Positions 15,727 through 24,028 of a stretch of 42,283 nt of DNA are shown here, in pieces. Numbering within the stretch: the first letter of the stretch is position 1; every line of letters starts with the position of its first letter. Where the stretch lies: positions 1-42,283 of the forward strand of contig NZ_JAAIJR010000043.1 in NCBI RefSeq assembly GCF_010915725.1, read 5' to 3'. The stretch comes from Thiorhodococcus mannitoliphagus. GTDB lineage: Bacteria > Pseudomonadota > Gammaproteobacteria > Chromatiales > Chromatiaceae. Under the pieces are notes generated by a model, which worked only from the letters and a program-made list of their open reading frames with translations, did not search any database and was not told the origin of the DNA. Position numbers and translations under genes: made by a program.

Positions 15727-16754
15727 GCGACGTCCTCGCCATGCTGATAGTGGAGCAACTCCAGGACACGCGCGCCTGCTTGCGTCGCAGTCGTCTCAAG
15801 CGCACCGAAGCCCTGCGTCCAGCCCTTGAGCGCCAGGTAGGGGAGGTTGACTCCGGCCACGCCCGTATAGCCGATGCCTCCTGAGACTCTGGCGTTGATC
15901 TCCAACAGACGGATGCCGTCGCGGCCTTCGCGGAATTGGACATTGAAGAGGCCGCAGAGGCCGAACGCCTCGGTCATTTCCCGCACGGCCTGCTCGATGG
16001 CAGGAATGGAGACGAGCAGTTGGCCATAGGCGCTGGCGGCCGGCTTCTGGCGCTGGACGAGGGCGAGCACACGGCGTCCGTCGGCGACGCAATCGACGCT
16101 GTACTCCGGGCCGCTCAGGTGCTCCATCAGCAGCATGGGCTGGAAGCGGTCGGCCGCAGCGAGCGCGGCTTGGAGTCCCGCCAGATGGATCGAGTGAATC
16201 GCATTCTGCAACAACAGCTCGAGGCTGCCGCGGTGCTCGTCGATAATCCTGAATCCAGCTCCATTGATGCCGACGCTTGGCTTGATGCAGAGTAGGTCGT
16301 GGTCTGAGCGCAACTGGGTGTAGCAGGCCTCGAAGTCCGCCGCGGTGTCGAAGGTCAGGGACTCGGGTGGCGGGATCGAAAAGCGCCGCGCTTCGGCATA
16401 GAAGCGCGCCTTGTCCTCGAGCAGGTCGAGCGTCTCGGGAGAGGCGACAGCCAGCACCCTGACGCCCAGCTCGGCGAAGCGCTCACGTTCGGCGACGATC
16501 GCCTGGGCCGATTGGCCGGGCCAGAGTACGTCGATGCTCCGCTCGCAGCAGAAATCCAGGCAGAACTGGACATACTCCGATTCATCCAGCCCGTTGGGCT
16601 CGATCGCGTGCTCATGCGCGCTTAGAAAGCCGGGAAAGCTCGGTCGCGGATGCGAGCAGACCAGCTGGTACTCGCCGGCCTGGTCGCCCTGACGGACGAG
16701 GTCCAAGACGGCACGGACACTGGAGAAGGCTCGGTTGAGCCAGACGCGCGTCAT
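15723..16754 (-). CDS. ATP-grasp ligase of the Ter module
   Basis: The 343-residue product has a pre-ATP-grasp N-terminal domain (SSVRAVLDLVR, then VLWPGQSA). The ATP-grasp fold follows, with LLCIKPSVGINGAGFRI, MLLMEHLSGPEYSVDCV and the metal-binding C-terminal string LLEINARVSGG. These enzymes join a carboxylate to an amine or thiol using ATP. The substrate is unknown. The gene begins 22 bases after terZ and overlaps the PRTase start, so all three are one transcript. It completes the set ATP-grasp, two PRTases, HAD and C-C lyase. Confidence 0.85.
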   Translation of the reverse strand: MTRVWLNRAFSSVRAVLDLVRQGDQAGEYQLVCSHPRPSFPGFLSAHEHAIEPNGLDESEYVQFCLDFCCERSIDVLWPGQSAQAIVAERERFAELGVRVLAVASPETLDLLEDKARFYAEARRFSIPPPESLTFDTAADFEACYTQLRSDHDLLCIKPSVGINGAGFRIIDEHRGSLELLLQNAIHSIHLAGLQAALAAADRFQPMLLMEHLSGPEYSVDCVADGRRVLALVQRQKPAASAYGQLLVSIPAIEQAVREMTEAFGLCGLFNVQFREGRDGIRLLEINARVSGGIGYTGVAGVNLPYLALKGWTQGFGALETTATQAGARVLELLHYQHGEDVA

Positions 16755-16776
16755 GGGGTGCCGTCTTGGTGGGTGC

Positions 16777-17364
16777 TTAGAGATGCGGTTTGATCTGCGG
16801 AAGCAGCTGCTCCGCGGTGCGGCCCTGACCGGTCTCGCCGATGGCGTGCATCTTCCACTCGCCGCCGTGGCGATAGACCTTGGCCATGATCATGGCGTTG
16901 TGGCTGCCCTGAGCGCCGAGGTCGTAGCGGGCGATCTCGCTGTTGTTGGCGCCGTTGACGATGCGGCAGAAGGCGTTCTCGACTTGGGAGAAGTCCTGCC
17001 CGGTGAAGTTGTTCACCGTGAAGACCAGGCTCTTGATGCCGGCCGGGACAGCCGTCAGGTCGACGATGATCTGCTCGTCGTCGCCTTCCCCTTCACCGGT
17101 GAGATTGTCGCCGGTGTGCTTGATGCTGCCATCCTTGCTGCCCAGCTGGCGGAACCAGACGGTGTCGGTCAGGTTGCCGCTGTCGTCGAACATGAGGCAG
17201 GAGGCGTCCAGGTCGATGCTGCCGCCTCCGCCGCCGAAGAGTCCGCCGAGCATGCCCTTACTCTTGGCCGCATCCCAGCCCAAGCCCATGACGATCTGGG
17301 ATAGGCCGCCGCCGGCCTCTTTCTCCAGCGAGATCTTCTGTCCTTTCTGTAGATTGATACCCAT
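16777..17364 (-). CDS. terZ: TerZ-type TerD-domain protein
   Basis: The 195-residue product is a TerD-domain protein with a glycine-rich insertion (GMLGGLFGGGGGSIDLDAS) ahead of the calcium loop DLDAS. It also carries the second loop [13 protein letters not shown] and YRHGGEWKMHAIGE near the C-terminus. The Gly-rich insertion before the calcium loop resembles TerX/TerZ-like members. GAGAGG precedes ATG 17364. It lies between the AIM24-family gene and the ATP-grasp gene in the same direction. Confidence 0.87.
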   Translation of the reverse strand: MGINLQKGQKISLEKEAGGGLSQIVMGLGWDAAKSKGMLGGLFGGGGGSIDLDASCLMFDDSGNLTDTVWFRQLGSKDGSIKHTGDNLTGEGEGDDEQIIVDLTAVPAGIKSLVFTVNNFTGQDFSQVENAFCRIVNGANNSEIARYDLGAQGSHNAMIMAKVYRHGGEWKMHAIGETGQGRTAEQLLPQIKPHL

Positions 17365-17415
17365 GTCCTAGACCTCTCAGTGTGGTGTTGTTGTCGGCGC
17401 GAGCCCGGTCGCTTC

Positions 17416-18099
17416 TTATTGCCCAGGGCCGCGGAAAATGTCTCGATTGCGTGAGCAGATCACGACCTTGCCCTGTCCGCGGAAACGGATGACCAGGCCC
17501 TCGCCCGAGGTCACCGAGTTGACCACGTTGCCGAAGAATCCGCCCCCGGTCTGGGGCATGCCGACCTCGAACTGCAGGTTGGACGACCAGGCAACGGCGT
17601 GGTTGTTGTCGATGACCGTTTCACGGCCTGGGGTGACGTCGATGGTGAAGATGGAGCCAAAGCCCGAGATGGCGAGCTTGCCCTGTCCGCTCGCCTCCAT
17701 GATGACGAAGCCGCCGGTCCCGCCGAAGAGGCCGCCGCCCAAGGTGTTCATGCGCGCACGTACCTCGACGCCGGACTCGGCGGCCAGGAAGCTGCCGTCG
17801 GACAGGGTGTAGTTCTCGCCCGGGCGGACGTCCAGGAGTTCGATCGAGCCCGGCAGGGTGGGGGAGAGCAGGCAGTCGCCGTCTCCGCTGACGGCCTCGA
17901 TCTCTTGCTGGAAGAGTGATTCGTCAGTGGCCAGGCGACGCATGAGGGCGCGCCCCAAGCCGCCGCGCAGCTGGCCCTTGACCTGCAGCGGCGCCTCCAT
18001 CATGACCATGGCGCCGGATTCGCAGAAGATCTTCTCCTTCTGTCGCAGGCTGACGTGCAGGAAGGGGTCGATGTCCCCGGTGACGGTGAAAGTCGGCAT
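17416..18099 (-). CDS. AIM24-family (DUF124/TIGR00266-like) beta-rich protein
   Basis: The 227-residue product fits the AIM24 family. It has FLHVSLRQKEKIFCESGAMV at the start, repeated glycine-rich beta segments (MNTLGGGLFGGTGGF, GGGFFGNVVNSVTSGEGLVIRF), and a VDNNHAVAW-type segment (here IDNNHAVAWSS). The family is thought to be a beta-barrel trimer; AIM24-like genes are often beside terD genes in bacteria. GAGGAG precedes ATG 18099. It sits between terD and terZ, so a role in the Ter stress assembly is likely but undefined. Confidence 0.85.
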   Translation of the reverse strand: MPTFTVTGDIDPFLHVSLRQKEKIFCESGAMVMMEAPLQVKGQLRGGLGRALMRRLATDESLFQQEIEAVSGDGDCLLSPTLPGSIELLDVRPGENYTLSDGSFLAAESGVEVRARMNTLGGGLFGGTGGFVIMEASGQGKLAISGFGSIFTIDVTPGRETVIDNNHAVAWSSNLQFEVGMPQTGGGFFGNVVNSVTSGEGLVIRFRGQGKVVICSRNRDIFRGPGQ

Positions 18100-18158
18100 G
18101 TCGGCTCCTCGCGGTCAGGCGAGCGCGCGGCGGCGGAGTGCCGCCGCGTCTCGCGGGA

Positions 18159-18737
18159 TCAACCGATGTTGACGCCGTGGTCGGTCGCCAGCGCCTTGAG
18201 GCCGCCGGCGAAGCCCTGGCCGACGGCCTTGAACTTCCACTCGGCGCCGTTGCGGTAGACCTCGCCGAAGACCATGGCGGTCTCGGTGGAGTAGTCCTCC
18301 GAGAGATCGAAGCGCGCGATCTCGGTGTTGCTGTCCTTGTTGACGACGCGCATGAAGGCGTTGCGTACCATGCCGAAGTTCTGCTTGCGCGCCTCGGCCT
18401 CATGGATGGTGACGGCGAAGACGATGCGCTGGATCTGGGCGTCGACGGTCGGCAGATTGATGCTGACCGACTCGTCGTCACCCTCGCCGGCGCCGGTGAG
18501 GTTGTCGCCGGAGTGCACCACGGCGCCATCGGGCGAGGTCTTCTGGTTGTAGAAGATGAAATGGGCGTCGGACAGCACCTTGCCGGTCTCGCCGACCAGG
18601 AAGACGCTGGCGTCGAGGTCGAAGTCCGCGCCATCGGTGGAGCGCGCGTCCCAGCCCAGTCCGACCAGGGCGTTGACCAGGCCCGGGTCCGTCTTGCTCA
18701 AGCTGACGTTTCCGCCTTTCTGTAGACTGATAGCCAT
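18159..18737 (-). CDS. terD: TerD calcium-binding stress protein
   Basis: The 192-residue product is a canonical TerD domain: LVGLGWDAR, calcium loops DFDLDASVF and [33 protein letters not shown], and [14 protein letters not shown]. TerD proteins bind Ca2+ tightly and help cells survive tellurite, phage and other stresses. The start ATG 18737 has GAGGAG eight bases upstream. Its leader carries three tandem 15-bp units (18767-18806). This is the first ter gene after pgpA and probably heads the ter transcript, since a 175-base gap precedes it. Confidence 0.93.
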   Translation of the reverse strand: MAISLQKGGNVSLSKTDPGLVNALVGLGWDARSTDGADFDLDASVFLVGETGKVLSDAHFIFYNQKTSPDGAVVHSGDNLTGAGEGDDESVSINLPTVDAQIQRIVFAVTIHEAEARKQNFGMVRNAFMRVVNKDSNTEIARFDLSEDYSTETAMVFGEVYRNGAEWKFKAVGQGFAGGLKALATDHGVNIG

Positions 18738-18766
18738 TCGCTTTTCTCCTCGGTTCAGTTGGTGTG

Positions 18767-18806
18767 ATCGCGTGTGGTGTTATCGCGTGTGGTGCTATCG
18801 CGTGTT
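18767..18806. repeat. three tandem ~15-bp units in the terD leader
   Basis: On the plus strand the unit reads ATCGCGTGTGGTG-C/T-T and is repeated three times, the last partial. It lies about 30 bases upstream of the terD ATG. It could be a slipped-strand array or a set of regulator sites, but no dyad symmetry is seen inside the unit. Confidence 0.6.
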
Positions 18807-18912
18807 GAGTCGCTGATCGGATCGACGCTCTTGAGGAGCGTGCTCTCCTTAGTGCTCATTTCATGCGCTGCGTTCAATGGTGTTGGCGCTCGGGTCTCGG
18901 GGGCTGAGCGGA

Positions 18913-19401
18913 TCACAGCCACAGGCTTGCCAGCTCGATGACCAAAATGGCATAGCCTGCGGCCAAGAGGTCGTCCACCATGACGCCCAGCCCGTTCTTC
19001 CAGCGCTCGTCGAAGTAACGGATCGGCCAGGGTTTGAAGATATCGAAGACGCGGAATGCCGCGAAGCTGGCGATCCACCAGAGTAGGCCGGGCGGGGTGA
19101 AGCAGAGGACCAGCGCCATGGCGACGATCTCGTCCCAGACGATGCCGCCGTGATCCGCCTCCCCAACGGCCTTGCCGGCCATGTCGCAGAGCTTGACCCC
19201 GACGACGAAGGCGACCAGGAGGGCAGCCAGGATTCCTGGCAGCGGAAGTATGGCCGCCAGCCCGAAGTACAAGGGAAAGCCGAGCAGCGTCCCCACGGTG
19301 CCAGGCGCCTTGGGGCTGAGCCCCGTGCCCAGGCCAAAGGCCAGGAAATAGGCGGGGTGGCTGGTGATGAGCCGCCAGGTCGGCTTGATCGTCGCGTCCA
19401 T
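18913..19401 (-). CDS. pgpA: phosphatidylglycerophosphatase A
   Basis: The 162-residue product matches PgpA, the inner-membrane enzyme that dephosphorylates phosphatidylglycerol phosphate. Visible family segments are FGLGTGLSPKAPGTVGTLLG near the N-terminus, VWDEIVAM (metal/catalytic Asp-Glu), and FRVFDIFKPWPIRYFDE. The length is normal. It starts 12 bases after the stop of the TerC-type gene, so the two are co-transcribed, which is not its usual place (commonly next to thiL or nusB). The link to Ter genes may reflect membrane-lipid adjustment or simple co-location. Confidence 0.93.
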   Translation of the reverse strand: MDATIKPTWRLITSHPAYFLAFGLGTGLSPKAPGTVGTLLGFPLYFGLAAILPLPGILAALLVAFVVGVKLCDMAGKAVGEADHGGIVWDEIVAMALVLCFTPPGLLWWIASFAAFRVFDIFKPWPIRYFDERWKNGLGVMVDDLLAAGYAILVIELASLWL

Positions 19402-19413
19402 GGTTGCGTCCGT

Positions 19414-20463
19414 CTAAGCGGTCTCGCTCGTCTCATGCGGATGGTGGCGCTTGTAGCGAATCGACGAAATGACCGCCAACACAATGAAGGCGACACCGAT
19501 CAGACCGGTGATCACCTCAGGGATGTGCACGAAGATGCTTGCCAACATGATGCCTGCAAGCGCGCCGATTGCCCAGTGGGCGCCGTGCTCCAGGAAGATG
19601 TACTCGTCCAAGGTGCCCTTATTGACCAGATAGACGGTGAGCGAACGCACGAACATGGCGCCGATGGCCAGTCCCAGCATGATGATGACGACGTCACGCG
19701 TGATGGCGAAGGCGCCAATGACCCCGTCGAAGGAGAAGGATGCGTCTAGGACCTCCAGATAGAGGAATCCGGCGACGCCGGACCGCTTTGCGGTGTTGAC
19801 CGCGGCCTCACCTGCCTCGTCGTTCTCGAAGAAGCTGTCCAGGCTGCTGACGGCGACGTAGAGGATAACGCCTCCAATGCCCGCGGTCAGCATCGCGGCG
19901 CGCTGCTCCGGCGTTAGCTCGAGCAGTGCCTGCAGGAGAAAGAGGGTGACCAGGGCCACCATGACCTGGATGGAGTCCAACTTGCCAAGGCGCGCCAGAC
20001 GCGCTTCGAAGGCTCCCAGCCAGTGCACCTCCTTGGTGTGGTCGAGGACGAAATAGAGGAAGACCAGGAGCAGGAACATGCCGCCGAAGGCGGAGATGCC
20101 GATATGGCTCTCCTCGAGATACTTGGCATATTGCTCCGGCTGCTGGAGCGCCATGGCGGCGACCTCGCCCATGCCTTGCCCGGAGGCGACCGCGACGATC
20201 ACGATGGGAAAGAGCAGGCGCATGCCGAAGACGGCGATGAGGATGCCCACTGTGAGGAAGATCTGCTGCCACTTCTCGTCCATGTCCTTGAGCACGGAGG
20301 CGTTGACCACCGCGTTGTCGAACGAGAGGCTGATTTCCATGATGCCGAGAATCAGCACGAGGAATACGGCGGGCCAGGCGCCGAGCGGTGACTGGAGGCC
20401 CCAGGAGAAGGCGGCCAGTACGCAGGCGATGGTCACGATGATCGAATAGCGAAAGGCTCTCAT
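19414..20463 (-). CDS. TerC-superfamily (DUF475-type) metal-transport membrane protein
   Basis: The 349-residue product has about nine membrane spans and two copies of the TerC-type acidic intramembrane motif: MEISLSFDNAVVNASVL (residues about 42-58) and VLDASFSFDGVIGAF in the second half. These D-N and D-G motifs are the presumed metal path. TerC relatives (Alx, MntP-associated, YceF-like) export or balance Mn2+, and TerC binds TerB in the Ter complex. The length and sequence fit the DUF475 branch rather than E. coli TerC. AGAGGGG precedes ATG 20463, and a 180-base leader rich in hairpins lies upstream (20464-20642). Confidence 0.85.
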   Translation of the reverse strand: MRAFRYSIIVTIACVLAAFSWGLQSPLGAWPAVFLVLILGIMEISLSFDNAVVNASVLKDMDEKWQQIFLTVGILIAVFGMRLLFPIVIVAVASGQGMGEVAAMALQQPEQYAKYLEESHIGISAFGGMFLLLVFLYFVLDHTKEVHWLGAFEARLARLGKLDSIQVMVALVTLFLLQALLELTPEQRAAMLTAGIGGVILYVAVSSLDSFFENDEAGEAAVNTAKRSGVAGFLYLEVLDASFSFDGVIGAFAITRDVVIIMLGLAIGAMFVRSLTVYLVNKGTLDEYIFLEHGAHWAIGALAGIMLASIFVHIPEVITGLIGVAFIVLAVISSIRYKRHHPHETSETA

Positions 20464-20642
20464 TGACCCCTCTGAAGATGGCTTAAGGGTGCGGGCAGGA
20501 TCACGCGGCCACAGTTCGTGGCCGAGATGTGCCCACTCCAGGATGCGTCTTGCGACGCGGTCCGATAGGGTACCCTCGGTGAGCCGCGGTCGCTAGCCTC
20601 CAGCGACCAAGGGGTGTGGTCAGGCGCAGGGCGAAACCCTGC
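20464..20642 (-). promoter_or_regulatory. highly structured 5' leader of the TerC-type gene
   Basis: On the transcript strand this leader contains a run of strong hairpins. In plus-strand coordinates they are 20626-20642 (GCAGGG stem), 20588-20608 (GGTCGCT/AGCGACC), 20562-20579 (CCGA...TCGG with a GGGTACCC core), 20545-20558 (GCGTC/GACGC with a GCAA loop) and 20507-20523 (GGCCAC/GTGGCC). Only about 40 bases separate the last hairpin from the start codon. TerC-family genes in many bacteria are controlled by the Mn2+-sensing yybP-ykoY riboswitch, but I cannot see that consensus clearly here, so the leader may be another cis-acting RNA. Confidence 0.45.
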
Positions 20643-20649
20643 TAGCGGA

Positions 20650-20685
20650 CCGGGCGGCATTCCCGACAACAGGAATGCCGCCCGG
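20650..20685 (-). terminator. strong hairpin after the Ca2+ ATPase gene
   Basis: The 14-bp perfect stem CCGGGCGGCATTCC/GGAATGCCGCCCGG with an 8-base loop lies 29 bases beyond the ATPase stop on the minus strand. No U-run follows, so it is either a weak or factor-aided terminator or an RNA-stabilising hairpin. It separates the ATPase transcript from the TerC leader. Confidence 0.6.
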
Positions 20686-20713
20686 CGGCGGAATCCGCTT
20701 TCCCGGATCGCGC

Positions 20714-23404
20714 CTACCCGGCGGTTGCCGTCACCGGATTGCCGATCCAGCGGTTGCGCAGGATCTTGCGCAGCAGATCGATTGGGATGATCAGCACCGC
20801 GAGCAGCAGCACCAGCCCCCATTCGTGGAGCGAGAGCCCGACGGTGCGCAGGATCTCACCGCCGAATGTGATGAAGAAGACCTGGATCGCCATGATCGCG
20901 GGGATGATGATGCTGAAGAGCCGGTTGTCGAGCAGGTGTTCGAAGAGGTTGAGGCCCTGGGTGCGGGCGTTGAAGGTGTTGAAGACCTGCACGAAGACGA
21001 AGAAGGCGAAGAAGGCCGTCAGGAATTTGGCCTCCGCCTCTGGGGTGCCGACCGCATAGCCGCCTGAGAACCACTCCCGGCTCAGGTCGCTGGTCAGGAA
21101 GAGGATGCTGAGCGCGGCGATGATGCCGCCGTTGATGAGGATCGAGGACCACATGTCGCCATTGATCAGCGGCTCGTCGCGCCGCAGCGGCGGCTCGCCC
21201 ATATAGCGCTGCAAGGCCGCCTCGCCGGCGAAGGCAAGACCCGCCAGGGTGTCCATGATGATGTTCAGCCACAGCAGTTGGGTCATGGTCAGCGGCAGGT
21301 CGAAGCCGAAGAACTGCCCCAGGAAGACCACCAGGATCGCCGAGACGTTCACGGTCAACTGGAAGATCAGGAACTTGCGGATCGACTTGAAGAGGGTGCG
21401 CCCGTAGAGCACCGCCTTGGTGAGTGAGGAGAAGTTGTCGTCGAGGATGACGATCTCGCCGGACTCCTTGGTCATCTCAGTGCCGCTGCCCATGGCGAAG
21501 CCGACGTCGGCGTTCTTGACCGCCGGGGCATCGTTGACGCCGTCGCCGGTCATGCCGATCACCAGCCCCATCTCCTTCGCTAGCTTGACCAGGCGGCTCT
21601 TGTCGGTCGGGAAGGCGCGCGCCACCACATAGAGATGCGGCAAGATCGCCTTGACCTCGTCGTCGGAGGTCTCGGCCAGCTCGGCCGAGGTCATGACGAT
21701 GGCCTTGGGATCATCCTCCAGCAGGCCCACGTCCTTGGCGATCGCCTGGGCGGTCTCTTTGGCATCGCCGGTGATCATGACCACATGGATGCCGGCCTTC
21801 TTGGCGGTCTTGACCGATTGGTAGGAGGTTGCCCGCAGCTCATCGCGCATCCCGAACACCCCGACCAGGGTCAGGGATGCGGGCAGGGCGTTGGTCTCGG
21901 CGTCGATCGGGGTCTCGGCGACGGCGACCGCGAGCAGGCGCATGGCGCGTGCGGACAGCTCGTCCATGGCCGCGCGCAGCGCCGCGGCGTCGCCTAGATC
22001 GCGAACCTGACCCTCGCCGTCCAGCCAGTGCGTGCAGTTTTCCAGGATGACCTCGGGCGCGCCCTTGACCAGCGTCAGATTGCGCTCGCCCGTGACTTGG
22101 GTCGCCGAGAACTTGCGCGTGCTGTTGAAGGGGATGTGGTCGACCATCTCGACCCCGCTGCTGTTCGCCAGATAGGGGGTGACGAAGCGCAGCAGCGCCT
22201 GCTCGGTGCGGTCGGCGCCGACCAGCTTGGGGTCCTTCGGATCACTGGCGTCGATCACCGCGCTGGTGTTGTGGCGCAGGGCGAAGCCGGCGTCGTCGCG
22301 CAGCGCCTGAGGAATGGCATCGAGCGACTCGTAACGCTCGCCGGACCCGTCCAGGAAGGCGCTCACCGAGAGTTTGCCCTGGGTCAGGGTGCCGGTCTTG
22401 TCGGTGAAGAGCAGATTGAGACTGCCGGCGGTTTCGATGCCGAGCAGCTTGCGCACCAGAACCTTCTCGCTCAGCAGTTTCTTCATGTTGATGGCCAGCA
22501 CCATGGCGATCATCATCGGCAGCCCCTCGGGGACCGCGACCACGATCACGATGATCGCCAGGATCAGGGCGGTGACCACGTCCTTGACGATCAGACCACC
22601 GTCCTGCGCCCAATAGGTCTCCAAGCCCCCGCCCTGCAGAAAGACGGTATTGAACATGAAGGCGAGGAAGATGAGGGTCGCGCCCACATAGCCAAAGGTC
22701 GAGATGTGTCCGCCCAGCACGGTCAGCTTGTGCTGGAGCGGCGAGAGCCGGTCCTCGGCGGACAGCAGTTCCTTCATCGTCTGCCCATAGCGGGTCTGAT
22801 CGCCGACCGCGGTCGCACGCATCACGCACTCGCCGTCGACCAGCAGGCCGGCACGGGCGAGGCGGTGGTCGTCACCCGCCGTCTCGTCAGCGGCGCCCTC
22901 GGGCAGCGCGGTCTTGCGGACCGGCTCGGACTCGCCGGTGAGGGCGGCCTCGTCGACCTCGGCATGGCCCGCGATCAGCAGGCCGTCGGTCGGGACCGTG
23001 TCGCCTGGTTGCAGCAGGACAAAGTCGCCGACCACCAGCTCGTTGATTGGGATCTCGGTCAGATGTCCGTTGCGGAAGACCTTGACCTTGATCATGGAGG
23101 CCTCTTCCAACAGGCGCTGGAAAGACTGCTCGTTGCTGTGCTCGGACCAGGTGGCCACGAAGGTGGCGATGATCACCGCGAAGGCGATGCCGACGCTCTC
23201 GTACCACTCGGCGTAGCCGAAGACCGTCAGCAGCACCGTGATCCCGAGCGCGACGATGAGGATGATGATGATGGGATCCTTGACGTTGCCGAGCAGTTTG
23301 TCCCAGAAGGTCTCGACCTCCTGGCTGGCGACCGCGTTTGATCCATGCTGGGTCCGGGACAGTTCGGCGTCCCGGTCGGTCAATCCTGGATAGGCGAATT
23401 TCAT
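20714..23404 (-). CDS. P-type Ca2+-transporting ATPase (PMCA/P2B-like)
   Basis: The 896-residue product is a complete P2-type ATPase. It has a short N-terminus, M1-M2 spans, the actuator loop with LTGESEPV, M4 with the calcium-site string VVAVPEGLPMMIAM, the phosphorylation site DKTGTLTQ, the nucleotide domain, and the hinge MTGDGVNDAPAVKNADVGFAMG. It ends with six C-terminal spans with NIIMDTLAGLA in M6. PEGLP plus N-IMDT are features of Ca2+ pumps of the plasma-membrane (P2B) type. It should export Ca2+ (or perhaps Mn2+) from the cytoplasm, which fits the Ca2+-binding TerD proteins downstream. No C-terminal calmodulin-like tail is present. It heads the minus-strand run. Confidence 0.92.
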   Translation of the reverse strand: MKFAYPGLTDRDAELSRTQHGSNAVASQEVETFWDKLLGNVKDPIIIILIVALGITVLLTVFGYAEWYESVGIAFAVIIATFVATWSEHSNEQSFQRLLEEASMIKVKVFRNGHLTEIPINELVVGDFVLLQPGDTVPTDGLLIAGHAEVDEAALTGESEPVRKTALPEGAADETAGDDHRLARAGLLVDGECVMRATAVGDQTRYGQTMKELLSAEDRLSPLQHKLTVLGGHISTFGYVGATLIFLAFMFNTVFLQGGGLETYWAQDGGLIVKDVVTALILAIIVIVVAVPEGLPMMIAMVLAINMKKLLSEKVLVRKLLGIETAGSLNLLFTDKTGTLTQGKLSVSAFLDGSGERYESLDAIPQALRDDAGFALRHNTSAVIDASDPKDPKLVGADRTEQALLRFVTPYLANSSGVEMVDHIPFNSTRKFSATQVTGERNLTLVKGAPEVILENCTHWLDGEGQVRDLGDAAALRAAMDELSARAMRLLAVAVAETPIDAETNALPASLTLVGVFGMRDELRATSYQSVKTAKKAGIHVVMITGDAKETAQAIAKDVGLLEDDPKAIVMTSAELAETSDDEVKAILPHLYVVARAFPTDKSRLVKLAKEMGLVIGMTGDGVNDAPAVKNADVGFAMGSGTEMTKESGEIVILDDNFSSLTKAVLYGRTLFKSIRKFLIFQLTVNVSAILVVFLGQFFGFDLPLTMTQLLWLNIIMDTLAGLAFAGEAALQRYMGEPPLRRDEPLINGDMWSSILINGGIIAALSILFLTSDLSREWFSGGYAVGTPEAEAKFLTAFFAFFVFVQVFNTFNARTQGLNLFEHLLDNRLFSIIIPAIMAIQVFFITFGGEILRTVGLSLHEWGLVLLLAVLIIPIDLLRKILRNRWIGNPVTATAG

Positions 23405-23457
23405 GACGACGCTTGACTCTCAGTGGTTTGGTGAGTGGTTGGTGTTGGTGGGCCGAT

Positions 23458-23481
23458 GATCTCGCCACTTGGGGCGAGATC
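23458..23481 (-). other. hairpin in the leader of the Ca2+ ATPase gene
   Basis: GATCTCGCC at 23458-23466 pairs perfectly with GGCGAGATC at 23473-23481 across a 6-base loop, about 55 bases upstream of the ATPase ATG. It could be an operator dyad or a leader hairpin; no T-run follows it. Confidence 0.4.
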
Positions 23482-23524
23482 GAAAGGGCATCTATGGGCC
23501 GTTCGTCGAAGGGTTCGTCCGACC

Positions 23525-23628
23525 TAGTAAAGTGTCCATCAATGGTTTCCCGATGCGAGCGATGCCGCCCGAAATCCCCCCAACCCCCCTTTGCGAAAGC
23601 GGGGAAGTTGTTGATGGACGCTTTCCTA
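23525..23628 (+). repeat. ~105-bp TIR element, copy C
   Basis: Runs from TAGTAAAGTGTCCATCAATGG to TTGTTGATGGACGCTTTCCTA, with the conserved GATGCGAGCGATGCCGCCCG and the C-run/GCG/G-run hairpin inside. It lies just upstream of the likely promoter region of the ATPase gene. Confidence 0.75.
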
Positions 23629-24028
23629 GCCACGGACCATCGGGCCTATAGGCTACCGCAGCACCAAGCCCCGATCTCGGTATTTGACGTAGCGGGCTTC
23701 CAGACCCTCGTGCTTGGGGTGAGGTCGAAGGGGTGCTTGGGGTGCGCGCTGATGGGGCTCCTCGAGCGGCGCCTCTTGGGCAGCTGGGCGAGAGCCCGCA
23801 CCCCTGAGCGCGACGGCAGCGGCGCCGAGACGCCGAAGCGGGCAGGTCCGGGCGCAGAGAAGATGCTCTGGCCAGGGTGCTTCGCTGCCGGCTCGATCCA
23901 ATCCGGCAGCGGGGCTGCAAGGGTCTTGCCGTGCGACCAATTCTGATGCCTGTCACCAAGCTCTGCCGGATGGGGCGCGGTGCTCTTGCCAAGGCCCTGC
24001 GCGCTGTCGTCCAGCGCGCAGGAGGCTG
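23629..24028. other. gene-free stretch between repeat C and tal
   Basis: Open frames exist on the minus strand (for example ending at 23646 and 23653) but show Arg/Pro/Ser-rich composition typical of GC-rich non-coding DNA. The string EARYVKYRDRGLVLR at the end of one frame looks protein-like but has no proper start. I see no promoter or RNA gene. Confidence 0.4.

Noticed and set aside
18767-18806. CRISPR-like array
   Set aside because: The repeats here and at 41503, 31577 and 26053 are directly abutting units without spacers, and no cas gene is present.
20464-20642. Direct assignment of the TerC leader to the yybP-ykoY riboswitch
   Set aside because: The gene family and hairpins fit, but I could not find the conserved loop sequences by eye, so I report only a structured leader.
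22028-23341. Long plus-strand open frame (437 codons) opposite the Ca2+ ATPase gene
   Set aside because: It is antisense to a clear P-type ATPase and has the His/Asp/Gln/Leu bias of a shadow frame in GC-rich DNA. The same applies to frames at 3060-4025, 10155-11300, 14545-15558, 30244-31599, 31831-33084, 33748-35247, 36667-38043 and 39249-40733.
23653-23940. Possible short gene ending EARYVKYRDRGLVLR
   Set aside because: The tail looks protein-like, but the only start is TTG without a ribosome site, and the N-terminal part has the Arg/Pro/Ala composition of non-coding GC-rich DNA.
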